From Cryptomeria japonica (lineage: Eukaryota; Streptophyta; Pinopsida; Cupressales; Cupressaceae): a stretch of 64,000 nt of DNA. Positions 11,620-23,694 of this stretch are shown here, piece after piece. A model generated the notes under the pieces. The model was not told the origin of the DNA. It did no database searches and worked only from the letters and a program-made list of their open reading frames with translations. The DNA is taken from assembly GCF_030272615.1 (NCBI RefSeq), contig NC_081407.1, forward strand, positions 379,512,679-379,576,678. The letters are read 5' to 3'. Every line of letters starts with the position of its first letter. Position 1 is the stretch's first letter. Made by a program: the position numbers and the translations under genes.

Positions 11620-12969
11620 TGTATTGATTGTATTGTTTAAGCTGTGAATAGTGCCATACACATGTAATCATGTCAATGGTAATCAAACAATCAATTATGC
11701 TTAAGAGAACAATAATGTTACAAGAAAATGGCATTATAAATACCTAAATAGTTGAAGTGATGTGAAATTAACGCTTAGAGATTTCGGCCCCACTACTCTT
11801 TAATCAATCGAATTTAAAATAAGTAAATAAAGAATGCAAGGATTGATATGGAATTCTTGTGGACAAACAAATAGAAAATTTCATATGTCTTTACATCATG
11901 GTAATGTATAAAATAAATTTTTAATATATATTTTTGCATAGATTGTTATTATAGAAAGATTAAAAAGAAAAGAAATAATCTACTTTCCAATTTAGAAAAA
12001 GATTAAAAAAATGAAAAGAGTCTTAATTTTTAATTTGGAAAGACAAATTTAATTTGGGAACTTAGAAATGATTTTCATTAAAAAGAAAAATATAATATCT
12101 AATTTTTTTTAAGAAAGATTCTATTTATATCTAAATTCTAATTTTAAATTTAGCATTCAAAGATTTAAATAAATAGAATGTATTTTCATTTTACAATTCA
12201 ATTGATTTGCATGTAAAAAAAAGGAATAGTATAATAAAAATGAAATATATTTCTATTTTTCTTCAAGTGATTTGCATAAAAAGGAACAATAGAATAAAAA
12301 TGTTAAATTAAATTCTATTTTTTCTCAATTACACAATTAAAAAGATACTCTATTCACTTAGTTTCTATTAATGCATTCACAATATAACTTTATTAATCCT
12401 TTTAACACATATAAATCAAAAGTGAATTTTAAAAGCATGTGCATTCATGAATAGAATTTTGCAAACACTGTTATTATAGAAAGATTAAAAAGAAAGGAAA
12501 TAATCTAATTTCCAATTTAGAAAAACATTAAAAAAAAATGAAAGAATCTTAATTTTCAATTTGGAAAGATAAATTTCTATGTTTCCAAATTTTTATCATA
12601 AAAATATAATTTTTCTAAATTCAAACTTACATATACAAAAACTTAAAAAATACCATATAATATTTAAGATATAAAAATATTTATTATTAAAAGTTTCTAA
12701 TTTATCATATAGATGTGATTTTTTTATTTTAGTTGAGTTATAAAATATTCAAAAATAACACATGATGATTAATTTAACAAGGTCAAAAAGAACTTTTATG
12801 TTAATTATAAAAAACTTAAAAGGTTAAAAGAAAATAGTTTTAATTAAAAAAAAGTAAGCTATTTTAAAATGCCTTAATTTTATTAGAACAAAGATTAAAG
12901 TTATACATTTTATAGAATTATTGAAAAATTATACATAATAATAAAGATAATAAGTTTTATGAATTCACA
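11620..12969. repeat. AT-rich region with a ~112-bp direct repeat
   Basis: No gene is visible. Two copies at about 11,944-12,055 and 12,469-12,580 share 'gttattatagaaagattaaa', 'gaaataatcta', 'tttccaatttagaaaaa' and 'tcttaattttcaatttggaaaga'. The rest is A/T-rich with simple runs. Confidence 0.55.
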
Positions 12970-15900
12970 ATCCTACAATATTAACCCTAATTGTAGCTTA
13001 ATCTTAACCTTAAACTTAATATTACTTTAATTTAACCCTAAGCCTAAATTAATTGAATCATAATCATAATTCTAAACCTAATTGAAATCTAATACTATTC
13101 ATAACTATGATCAACCACTTATCATAATCAAACCTTAACCTTGACAATATGCTTAATATAGACCCAATTGAACCGTAACCATAACCTAACCCTAAACTTT
13201 GCTGCAAACCTATAATTAAGCCCTAATTACAAGTTAAACTATAATCTAACAATAATTAAGCCATAGCCCTAGATTTAATTCTAACCCTAATTGAACTCTA
13301 GCCCTAAACTTAACCCTAGCCCTAATTGAACTTTAATCATAATTGAACATTAATCCTTATTAAATCCTAACCCTAATCTACCCCATACCTTGATCCTAAC
13401 TAAGCCCTTACCATAATCAAACCTTAAGCATAATTGAAACCTAACTATAATCAATTACAACCTTGACCATTAACCCTAAACCTAACTCTTACTTAACCAT
13501 AACCCAAAACCCTAACCCTAATAATAACCCTTAGTCCAAACCCTAATACCTAATCCTAACCATAACTCAAAATGTACCTCCAACCATAACCCTATTCCTA
13601 ATCTTAACCAATCCCTAACTATAATCCTAACACTAATCCTAACCCTAAACTAAACATAATCATTATTTAAACTCTAATCCTAATCCTAACCCTAACCCTA
13701 ACCATTATTTAAACCCTTATGTCATTTAAAACTAAACCCTAACCCTAACCTAACCATAGTTCTAACCCTAAATATGATGTAAACCCAAACCATAATCCTA
13801 ATCCTAACACTAACCCCTAACCCAAACCCTAAACATGAAGTAAACCCAAATAATAGTCGTAATCCTTACAATAACCCCTAACCCAAACCATAACCCTAAA
13901 CCATAACTTAACCCTACACTTAAATATAACCCCAATCGAATTCCAACCATTACCTAATCGTAAGCATAACTCTAATTATAGAATTAAACCCTACCCACAA
14001 CTTCAACCTTAATATAACCCTAATGAAAGCCTAACCTAATCCAAACCCTAACTCTAATTGAACTCTAATCCTAATTGAATTCTAGCCCAAACCCTGACCT
14101 TAATTAAACTTTAACAATAATTTAATTGTAACCCTAATGTAATTGAATCGTAAAGCTAATTCTAACCCTAATTGAACTCTTATGTACTAACCCTAGTTAT
14201 AATTAAAACCTTACCATAATCAAACCCTAACCTTGACAATATCCCTAATCTAGACCTAATTGAACCCTAAACCATAACCCAATCCTAAACTTTAGCCTTA
14301 ATCTAACCATAATTGAATCCTAACCATAGCCTAACCTTAAATTTAAATATAACCCTACAATTAATCCCTGACTACAACTTTAACTCTAATCTAATCATAA
14401 CTAAATCCTAGCATAAACTTAATCCTAACCCTAATTAAACTCTAATCGTAATTGAACTCTAATCTTAATCTAACCCTTACCATAATCAAACCCTAATCAT
14501 ATTTGAACACTAACTTTAATTAACTATAACCTTAACCCTTAATTCTAATCGCTCTAATTGAATGCTAACCCTAACCTAAACTTAAAGTTAACTCTAACCA
14601 TAGAAATAAACCCTACCTACTACTTCAACCTTAATCTAACCGTAATATGAACCCTAACCCTTATTCAATTCTTATCCTAATTTAATACTAACCCTCATCC
14701 TCACCATGCCTTATCCTAACCAAAATTGGACCCTAATTGAACCCTAAACTTAAATCTAACCCTAGAATTAAAAGTTACCATAGTTGAACCCAAATCCTAA
14801 TTGAATTCTAGCCCAAACCCTTACCCTAATTTAACCATAAGCCTAAAGTAACTGGATCAAAATCATAATTGTAACCCTAATTAAAATCTAATTATATTAA
14901 TCATAACTATGATCAACCACATATCATAATCAAACCCTATCCTTGACAATATCCCTAATCTTGACCTAATTGAACCCTAACCATAAAATAACCCTAACCT
15001 TAGTTAGAACCTTATAATTAAGCCCTAATTACAAGTTAAACTATAATCTAATGTAATAATTGAATTGTATCCCTAGATTTAACTCTAACCCTAATTGAAC
15101 TCTAGTCCTACTTAACCCTAACCCTAATTGAATTTCAATCATAATTAGACACTAATCCTTATTCAATCCTAAACCTAATCTAGCCCAAACCTTGATCCTA
15201 ATTAAGCCCTTAGCATAATCAAACTCTAAGCATAATTGAACCCTAACTCTAATTAACTATAACCTTGACCCTTAACCCTAAACCTAACTCTTACTTAACC
15301 ATAACCCTAAACTCTAACCCTAATAATAATTCTTAGTCCTAACCCTAATACCTAACCCTAACCCTAATCATAACTCAAAACTTATCTCTAACCCTAATCC
15401 TAATTTCCTAACCTTAACAATGACGTCCCCTGTGTCCCTAACTATAATCTTAACGCTAACCCTACACCCTAACATAAACATAACCATTATTTAAACCCTA
15501 ATAACCCTTATGTCATAAAACTAAACCCTAACCTAACCATAATCCTAACCCTAAACTTGTTCGTAACCCAAACCCTAAACATAATGCAAACCCAAACCAT
15601 AATCCTAATCCTTACACTAATTCCTAACCCAAACCATAACCCTTTAAACCATAACTTAACCCTAAACTTAAATTTAACCCTAGAATTGAATTCTAATCAT
15701 TACCTAACCCTAAGCATAACTCTAACTATAGAATTAAACCCTACCTAAAATTTCAACCTTAATCTAACCCTAATTAAACCCTAACCTAATTCAAACCCTA
15801 ACACTTATTGAATCCCTAATCCTAAGAGAATTCTAGCCCAAACCCTAACCCTAATTTAAATTAATCCTAATTTAATTGTAACTCTAATGCAATTGAATCA

Positions 15901-16450
15901 TAAAGCTAATTTTAACCCTAATTGAACTCTTATAAAAAACCAAACTATAATTAAAACCTTACCACAATGAAACCCTAACCTTGACAATATCCCAAACTTC
16001 AACCTTAATCTAACCATAATTAAAACCTAACCATAACCTAACCATAAATTTAAATATAACCCTACAATTAAGCCCTAACTACAACTTCAACCCTAATCCA
16101 ACCATAACTAAATCCTAGCCTAAACTTAATGCTAAACCTAATTAAACTCTAATCGTAATTGAACTCTAATCTTAATATAACCCTTACCATAATCAAACCC
16201 TAATCATATTTGAATCCTAACTCTATTTAACTATAACCTTAACCCTAACCTAGATTGAAATTTAATCCTAATCTATTCCTAACCTTAATCTATCCCAAAC
16301 CCTAATCCTAATTGAACTTTTATACTAATTTAACCCCAACCTTAATGTAATTGAACCATAACCCTAATTCTAGCCCTAACTTTGATGTAAACCCTAAATG
16401 TAATTATAACCCTAACCATAAACTTAACCTTAACACTAAACCCTAACCCA
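12970..16450 (+). repeat. Degenerate telomere-like satellite, array 2, with ~1.75-1.8-kb internal duplication
   Basis: About 3.5 kb of CCCTAA-derived sequence lies on the plus strand. Long-range phrases repeat once. 13,060-13,500 matches 14,870-15,310, sharing for example 'ataactatgatcaaccac', 'taattaagccctaattacaa' and 'aacctaactcttacttaacc'. 13,930-14,560 matches 15,680-16,240, sharing 'gcataactctaa.tatagaa'. The offset is about 1.75-1.8 kb, so the array is two diverged units of a higher-order repeat built from telomere-like hexamers. Array 1 shares parts of this unit. The ORF at 15,557-15,748 is repeat translation only. Confidence 0.85.
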
Positions 16451-16581
16451 AACAAATAGAAAATAATAATAATAATTGCAACAATAATATTACATATTAT
16501 TGCAACAAACATTAATAATATAATATTATATAGTTCTATTTTGAATTTTTATTTGTTTCCCATGTTGCGCCGCAGCTGCTA
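16451..16581. other. AT-rich spacer between array 2 and foldback
   Basis: It contains repeated 'ttgcaacaa' and 'aataatattacatatt' phrases and ends with a short GC-richer stretch 'tgttgcgccgcagctgctactag'. This corresponds in place and partly in sequence to the end of the spacer at 3,501-3,769. Confidence 0.35.
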
Positions 16582-16757
16582 CTAGCTTACATATATTTGA
16601 TTTTAATCAAATATATGTATAATACACCGAGATATATCCTTCTCGAGGTGCCTATTTTTATCATGTACCCCAAACTCTAATAGGCGCCTCGAGAAGGATA
16701 TCTCTTGGCGTATTATATATATATATATATGATTAAAATCAAATATATGTAAGCTAG
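16582..16757. repeat. Foldback (long inverted repeat), copy 2
   Basis: Arms of 71 and 75 bp (16,582-16,652 and 16,683-16,757) are nearly complementary. The outer ends are CTAGCTTACATATATTTGAT and its complement, and the inner stem is ATATCCTTCTCGAGG(T/C)GCC. The loop is about 30 bp ('tatttttatcatgtacccca'). The outer part of the left arm is itself near-palindromic ('atatttgattttaatcaaatat'). The right arm has an expanded (TA)n. The inner stem and loop match the foldback at 3,770-3,936. The 61-aa minus-strand ORF across it is not a gene. Confidence 0.8.
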
Positions 16758-17240
16758 AATCTCCAACAGCAAGAATAGAAAAATTCAATGAAAATCTATC
16801 AGATAAAATAAATTTGATTTCAAATCATATCTCCAGCTGGTACACTTGTTTTCACGGATCGGAGACTGTTTACCAATATCTTGGGATCAGAGACTGTTGA
16901 CCAGCATCCTATACTCAAGCATGAGATAGGTTTGGATGAAAACCCCATCGTGTGAGCTGTCATCGCACCGTCAAGTTGCAAGGTAAGGAAACAGATCAAC
17001 GGCGGAAACATTTCCAATGGTCTTGCATCCGTTTTGGCTAACTTTCAGCCATTTTAAAAATCATTTCCTTCGGCGAAATTATAATTTGCCTAGATAGATA
17101 ATATTCATGTGACGATAACTTTCAAAACCTATTCTCTCGAACACAAAAAAATTATATTTAGTTTTTATCACTAAATTCTTTAGTCAAGTTTTTGTATTTT
17201 CCACCAACTTCCACGGGCATTGAAAATTCACTGATAGTCT
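16758..17240. other. No recognisable gene
   Basis: This intergenic-like DNA has an internal near-repeat: 'ggatcggagactgtttaccaat' at about 16,856-16,877 and 'ggatcagagactgttgaccag' about 30 bp later. The 65-aa minus-strand ORF at 16,820-17,017 is not recognised. Confidence 0.3.
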
Positions 17241-18335
17241 GTGTGAATGGCCAACCTTAAACAACACTAACTAAGCTTTGATTTTGTGTGTGCTATTCTA
17301 TGTGGGTCTGCCTCTCAGTTCCATTTCCGTTTCATCCAACCATTTTCGGTGATAAACCCATTTCTTCGAACAGTAAAACATACCTAGCAGGCTCATGTGC
17401 CCACCCCCACCCCCCCCACTCAACATGTTCACCATTCCCTCACCGTTACTCCCATCTCCTGTTAGCCCCGCCTAAAGTTAAAAAAAAAATTAAACTATTT
17501 TTCTCTCGCCCAGTCAATCTCCATATGCATATAATTTCCAATCGAGAAAATTCTCATTTTCCTGCCTGCTCCCAGCCTGTACAAAATCTAAAGCTCTGAA
17601 ACAGGTATGGACATCCATTGAAGCATGATAAAAGGACGCTTCTGTCATATATCGCAGTTAGAAATGCTCTGATAAACATGTATGTAAAAATATGGATTGC
17701 AGGATGCATTCGTTAAAGGGTTTTTGTAAGTTCTCCAACTACCAATTTTTTAACTTTCATATGTCTCTGTATATCATTATCATTCTGCCATTTATTTGTT
17801 CCTCATTTTATATGTTCCTCGAAGTGTTTCCCATATTAATTTTTAATATTTTTTTCATTATTCTTTGTTTTCGAATTTTAATATTTATCAAGTCATATTT
17901 TAAAAAGTTGTAATAGAAAATAAATTAATTTTAAATATAATTTAAAAAATAGTGTTAGAATCACAATTCCTTAGTCAAAATGGAAAAGATTTTTTATGAA
18001 AATATTTACAAGAAGGAATAAGACAAATGAATGTATATTCTTTATTATTTTTAATTCTGTTAGTTATGATGCATATTAAAAAAATTGTCAACTATAAAGA
18101 GTTTATGTAAGTATGTTCTTAACATTACAATCTACACCTTATTTTCATTACAGATAGGTTACACCTCTTAACATAATTATATATATTTAAAATTGTTATT
18201 ATATCATCATGAAATTTTCATCTCAATTTTTTCAATTTTTTTGTCTATTCAGTACATGTCAAATAATCACATTCACTTTCTTGAGTCTCTAATGTTATAA
18301 TCAAGGCATGATTGGTTCAAGTTTCAAAGAGAGTA
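17241..18335 (+). repeat. Left arm of large imperfect inverted repeat
   Basis: Reverse-complement matches to 23,695-24,930 occur in two blocks. Block 1 is 17,241-17,742 against about 24,440-24,930, sharing 'ctcagttccatttccgtttcat', 'gttagccccgcct.aagtt', 'gcatataatttccaatcgag' and 'ctctgaaacaggtatggac'. Block 2 is about 18,150-18,335 against 23,695-23,885, sharing 'acctcttaacataattata', 'caaataatcacattcacttt' and 'ctctaatgttataatcaagg'. The arms differ by indels and substitutions. The ORF at 17,288-17,599 lies inside block 1 and is not conserved in frame in the other arm, so I do not call it a gene. Confidence 0.8.
17588..17742 (+). pseudogene. PPR-protein fragment in left inverted arm
   Basis: In two frames the sequence gives 'GMDIH', stop, 'SMIKG', and after a frameshift 'AVRNALINMYVK'. 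These are pieces of one PLS-type PPR repeat (GxDIHxxIIKxGxxSxxxVxNALIxMYAKCG). It corresponds to the minus-strand PPR relic at 24,490-24,640 in the other arm, carrying its own extra frame damage. The 73-aa ORF starting at 17,692 continues past the homology and is not supported. Confidence 0.65.
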
Positions 18336-20414
18336 TATGCCTTTGAATATCAATGTTAGGAGCTTGAAAGTAAATCAATGATATATTTTCTCAATAACCT
18401 CTTGAATGATTTTGAGGGTATGTTTGTTTATACTATTGAATTGCCATGTAGTCTTGATTACTTCAATTTTCCAATATAAATGAACCAATCCACTCAATAA
18501 ACAATCTAAATTTTGAATTATTAAGGATATTTTATGTTATCGTGCTTTTAAAGTGACAATCTTTATCTCTCTAATTTATGGTAAGTGAAATTGCAATGTC
18601 AACAACCTCCAATCCTCCTTTTTTTAACTCTTTGATGTAAGAGAAATCAGCATATATTTTGTGATACAACAAAGTAGATTCATCAATTAATATTGAACTT
18701 TGAGAAAGGAAATTTTTTAACCAACCTTTGATACCCTTGGTTGCACACTCAATATCATCTACTTTTGGTATTTCTTTAGTAGACATTATAATATGTGAAG
18801 ATATGAAATATCAGAATTTTGTACTAGGTCTATATCAAATATTTAACATCTTTATTCTTCACAAAATAGTGGACAATAGTTTTTTTTAATCTCTTTCTCA
18901 AATTTGCTTCATTGTTTCCCAACTAAATATTGGATGACTAATAGTGACATTCTCACATCTATTTTATATTTTTAAGTGTTAGGGGTGTCTTTTTCATCTA
19001 CCTTGTACCTTGTGAATAGGATTCTTGATAATGGGAATAGTATCAATTTTCTTATATTGTTGCATTGGACTAGTAAAAGACATTGTCATTGAACTTAGTA
19101 ACCAAAGGTTTAATGACTATTTCTCTCTTGATATTTTCTTCCAACTAGAAATGAGTAGTTGAGGAATGAATATTTTCTTGTATGGGGGTGTCAACTTGAG
19201 TCTCGAGATGATTGGTTTCTTAGGAGAAGAGAAAATTGATTTTTGTAGAGTAAATGTGGAGGAATATTTTCATGGACAAATGTACTTTTAAGAGATGGAG
19301 ATTTGAAAGGAGAAGAATATGCAAAATAGGAATCTCTTCAAGAGGAGGACTAATTTCATGAGGTGGGTAAGGAATGGGGTCTTAGAAAGAGGAACCTTTT
19401 GAAGGTAACTTTCTATTGAACTATGATTTATCTCATAGGTGAGTCGGGAGAGAAGGAAGGGACATATTCTTTAATGCCTTGATATTTTCTTGAGAATGTA
19501 AGAATCTAAGGTTTTCCTTCTTGAAAGATTCATTTCTTTTGATGAAGATTCCTCCTCATCAATAAAGATAGAATTAGTTACCAAATCTAATGGAACCTAT
19601 TCTTTACTAGGAACTACAATTCTATTTTTTGGGAAGAATCAATTATTTTTCTCCACAAAATGATTCACCTATTTACCCCTAAGTGCTCAATCAATCAATG
19701 AAACTTTGACTATATGCAAATTGATTTTGATGCAAAATAATATTTATTTATATAGGTCCAACAATGAAGATGATTAAAGGAAACAATATTACTCATATGA
19801 CATTGATAGATTTGAAACCACCAATGTATCATGTGAGGGATGAACTAATCCATGTGGGTATAACATCTTCTAACATCTCACTCTCTTTTGTGATATTGAC
19901 ATGGAGATAACTATATCCTTGGCTAGATTATCTTCATATGATGTGGAAGATTGGTAAAATGTTGTCTTTGAAGCAATTTCTACATTACCATTTAGTCAAT
20001 TATTTTATGGTTTGGTACAACATTGAAGGATATAAGGTTTTGTTGGGCACAACGTTTCTCAATTTTAGGTAACCTCTTGCATCAAATAGGAACACCAACA
20101 ATTTTAGATTCAATTTAAGTGCAACTGATTTGTACTAGCTTGATCTCTATGTGCTCATGTTAGGAAGATCATTGACAAATTCTTAGTAAATGTTAATAGA
20201 GTGACAATGATAAAATAGTATTGCTAATCCTAATATAATGACAAACTACATACAACTATGGCAACATTTTTAAAAGAAGGCACTACAAAAATGAATGAAA
20301 ATAAAATATTAGTAGTTTATAGATAAATAACAACATAGAAATTAACCACACATAAACAAATTTGTATGGATAGAGAGAGCACTAGAGATTAGCAACTTTT
20401 ATGGTAATTGTGTC
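18336..20414. other. Unrecognised region, possibly degenerate coding on minus strand
   Basis: This is part of the loop between the inverted arms. The minus strand has short open pieces of protein-like composition: 71 aa at 18,571-18,786 with GIKGWLKNFLSQSS, and Ser/Glu/Lys-rich pieces near 19,440-19,700. Stops and frame changes occur every few tens of codons. This could be an old gene or transposon remnant. I cannot name a family. Confidence 0.25.
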
Positions 20415-20830
20415 ATGGGTAAGTGCAAGGTAATGGGTCACAAATTGGTGGAAGTCCGTGTGTTGGAAAACACGCTCTTAGGAAAGGGGGCTCGTTTTCA
20501 AAAAATGGAGGCCTGTTTTTGCTTCGGGCCCTTGAGGCAAAAAGAAACGGGGGCCCGAGGTGAAACTAAATGTGCCCCCATTTTATTCTCAAATGGGGGC
20601 CTGCTTGAAAATGAAACGAGGTCCCATTTTTAAATCCGATTTTACCCATTTTTTTGGGGCATATTTTGTCTTTTTTGGACAATAATGGTAATTTTAGGAA
20701 CGAGCCCCCATTTCATAAACGGGCCCCCATTTTTAAAATGGGGGACCTATTTTGTGGAAGTTGATTCCACAACCCGCCACTTGCCTCTAGATTAGGTCCG
20801 GTCTAGGCCTGGGATGGTCACACCTGAGAC
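20415..20830. repeat. GC-rich island of short GGGGCCC-type inverted repeats
   Basis: Within very AT-rich DNA, this stretch repeats 'gggggccc', 'ggggcct', 'gggcccc', 'tgccccatttt' and 'aaatgggggcc' in both orientations (for example 'gggcccccatttttaaaatggggg' region at 20,722-20,748). It could fold into several small hairpins. The overlapping 72-aa ORF at 20,415-20,633 reflects this repeat and has no recognised domain. It may be the end of an unclassified transposon. Confidence 0.5.
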
Positions 20831-23694
20831 ATGGACCTGCAAATTCAAATCTCCATGAGTGAAAGCACAAATATGAAATTTTGAAATAGTTTACATGCCT
20901 CTAATTAGAGAATTTTTATACGAAATTAAAATCCATTTTAGATTATGCTGTTCAAATTATAAATAAATGATTTTTTTTAAAAAAAAAATATTTTAACTAT
21001 TTTTCATTTAATTTATACTAAATCGGGTCCATAAACTTGAAATATTAACTAATTTTGTTAATTTAATAACTTTTTTAATTTTAATGAATTTTGAAAAGAA
21101 AAATCATGTCATCAATCTACACAAAATTATTTTCTATTTTAAAAAAAATCAAAAAATGTTAAGTTTACGTCAAATATGTGGGTCGTACACATCAAATTTT
21201 TAAATAGATAATTACGGTCATTAAAAAATTAATTTAAAAAAAATTTTAAATTTTTTTTAAAAATATGCTCATCAATCCTTAGTGTGTTAAAAATCATTTC
21301 CCATAATGGTTTGAGAAAATAAATTTAGTTGTGTCAAAAAGTGTGGGTCATACACATGGATGGTATGGTCTTGAAAGAACCATTTTTAAAACATAGTTTT
21401 TAGAAATCCATTCAAAAATTTATTTTTTATTATGTGGGTGTTAAAATAAATTACATATTTGAAAAGTAGACTCAAAGGGCTATCTTTTATGTTATTGACT
21501 TTTTCCAAGATTCAATCTCTAAGTGTTTTAAAATTTAAGCTCAAATGAGACAAAACCTGAAAATTAGGGAAAACACTTCCACTTTTTGGCCAAAAAGTGG
21601 ACTCATCTTCTTGCACTGACCCTCATGAACTAATAAAAAGTCCAAAATGTAAAAGGGATTTGAAGTTTTAGGTTTTAGAAATCAATTTATATGTGTGGTA
21701 TTGATGATCACAAGAAATATAAAAGATTGAAAGGGAACAATTAAAGTTGAAATTTAAGGTTTATAACAATAAAAATTTATTTCCACATTAGGTGAGGTGA
21801 AGGAAAGTGAAGATGACTTAGATGAAGATAATCTTGGAAATGATGGTGATCCCAGTATATTTTCTTTTGGTGACAATTGGGATGAGGTAAAAATTTCTTT
21901 GTTTTGATGATGTTATTCTCTAAAAACCCTTGCTATGACTAGTGTGGCTTCATCATCTAATCATGACATTTTTCTTTTACTTTTCCAATCTTGAAGGTTG
22001 CTCAAGAACTCTTCTAGAAAACCCTTATTTTTTAGGAAAGAAGGGGCTTTGTCTTAAAAATGTGTATTTAGGCTTTAATTCACTAAATGATATATGCTTC
22101 AAGTATCCTATTTGGGTTAGATTTTCAAGGTTAAGTTTGGAGTTATAGAATAATTTTTTATGCTTATTGTCAACACTTCTGGGCAAAATTGGCTACTAAT
22201 TTGATCACCAAATTCAAAAAGTTTTTCTTGTTTGCTAGATTTTGTTTGTTTGTAGAAAATTAAAGGGTTTTCCATATTGAGATTACCTTATATTTCAACT
22301 ATGGTGTTTGGGTACAATATGTTGAATTCAAAGACTCTCCTCTCATTTTTTATTTTTGTTATAAAGTGAGAAACACTTCTATGACTTATTCTAACAATAA
22401 GAAACACCATTTTTTGTTGAGTAAAAGGATCATAAGTTCCTACTACTATTGACGAGTTTGTTACATTATTTGAGGAGGTGCAAAAGGAAGACAATAAAAG
22501 GAATTATTTTGTAGAAAGTATGATGTTGGATTCTTCTTTTATAGCTCCAAGGTTGGAAGAGGATTTTGTCTATGTTGTTATGATTTTGTTCTCTTTTAGG
22601 AAAAAAAGTTTAGAGAAGAAAGACCCTTATAATATGGTAAAACAAAAATTGTTGGAACAATTTTCTAAAGTACCCTAACTTTGGGTTGGTAGTTTGTAAG
22701 GTTTTATTATGTCTTGATTGTTGAAGTCTCTTTGTTGTTCCTTGGATATCCTCTTTTGTATTGTTTTTCATATTGCTAAATGTTTCCTCTTGTAAGGGGT
22801 ATAGGCCATTTCAAAAAAATCGCTTACCTAAATAAAAAATACACAAATTTGAATAGGACATTCAAGGAAGTAGGAAAACATGACAAGAACATACATGAAT
22901 AGGAATGTATGGGATTTTCAATTTGCAAAGAACAAAAGTTGACTTAGAAAGATGCCAACCAATTTTTTTCTGAATAGTTTTAACACAACTTTAATGGAAC
23001 ATAAAGACCCAAAGTGTAATCAAAATGGAAAATATATGAGAAAACTTAGAAAGAGTGAAGATATCTCAACATGAAGTAATACTTGGACATGGGCTTTTAA
23101 ATATAGGATACCTTGAAAGCATCAATACAAAGACAAAAAATTCATAGGAGAATGATTTGTAGAGAGATCAAAGTGTTATTCAATAGCAAAATCCAAGAAA
23201 AAAAGTACAAATTCCTATATCTTGATTGGTAGATTAATAAATATTTTTAAAAAAATGGTAATCACATCACATGATTTGGAGGGCTCAAGTTTGCAAGGAA
23301 TCATTCAATGAGCTTAGAATTTTTCATACTTATAATGTGTGAAATGGAGAACTTTTTCCCAATTTATAAATTATTCTCCAACTAGCATGAACTAAATGCA
23401 CTCCATTATGAACCCACTACTCGGATTAAGAGCTTAACAACATTTTGCTCATAGTGTGTAATTGGTAGTATTTTAAGATTTTTTATTTTGACAACTTTTT
23501 CACCATCTTCAAGCCAATGTTCATTTGAATCCCGAAACCTGAAAGCTTTGTTCAAATTGGGCTTTCAAGCTTAAAATTTAAATTATTACATGTTAAGTCA
23601 TTGAGAATACCCAAAAGCTTGAACTAAAGGAGTATACTCACCTTTTTACTTATTAATTTTGTTTTTTGGGATGGAACTCAAGATACTCAAGGAA
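20831..23694. other. AT-rich loop region, no gene recognised
   Basis: The region contains short open frames, for example an acidic piece near 21,790-21,890 (EDDLDEDNLGNDGD) and a 66-aa ORF at 22,478-22,678 with Lys/Glu-rich composition. Together they might be remains of a spliced or transposon gene. No domain, start or splice structure can be supported. Confidence 0.25.
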
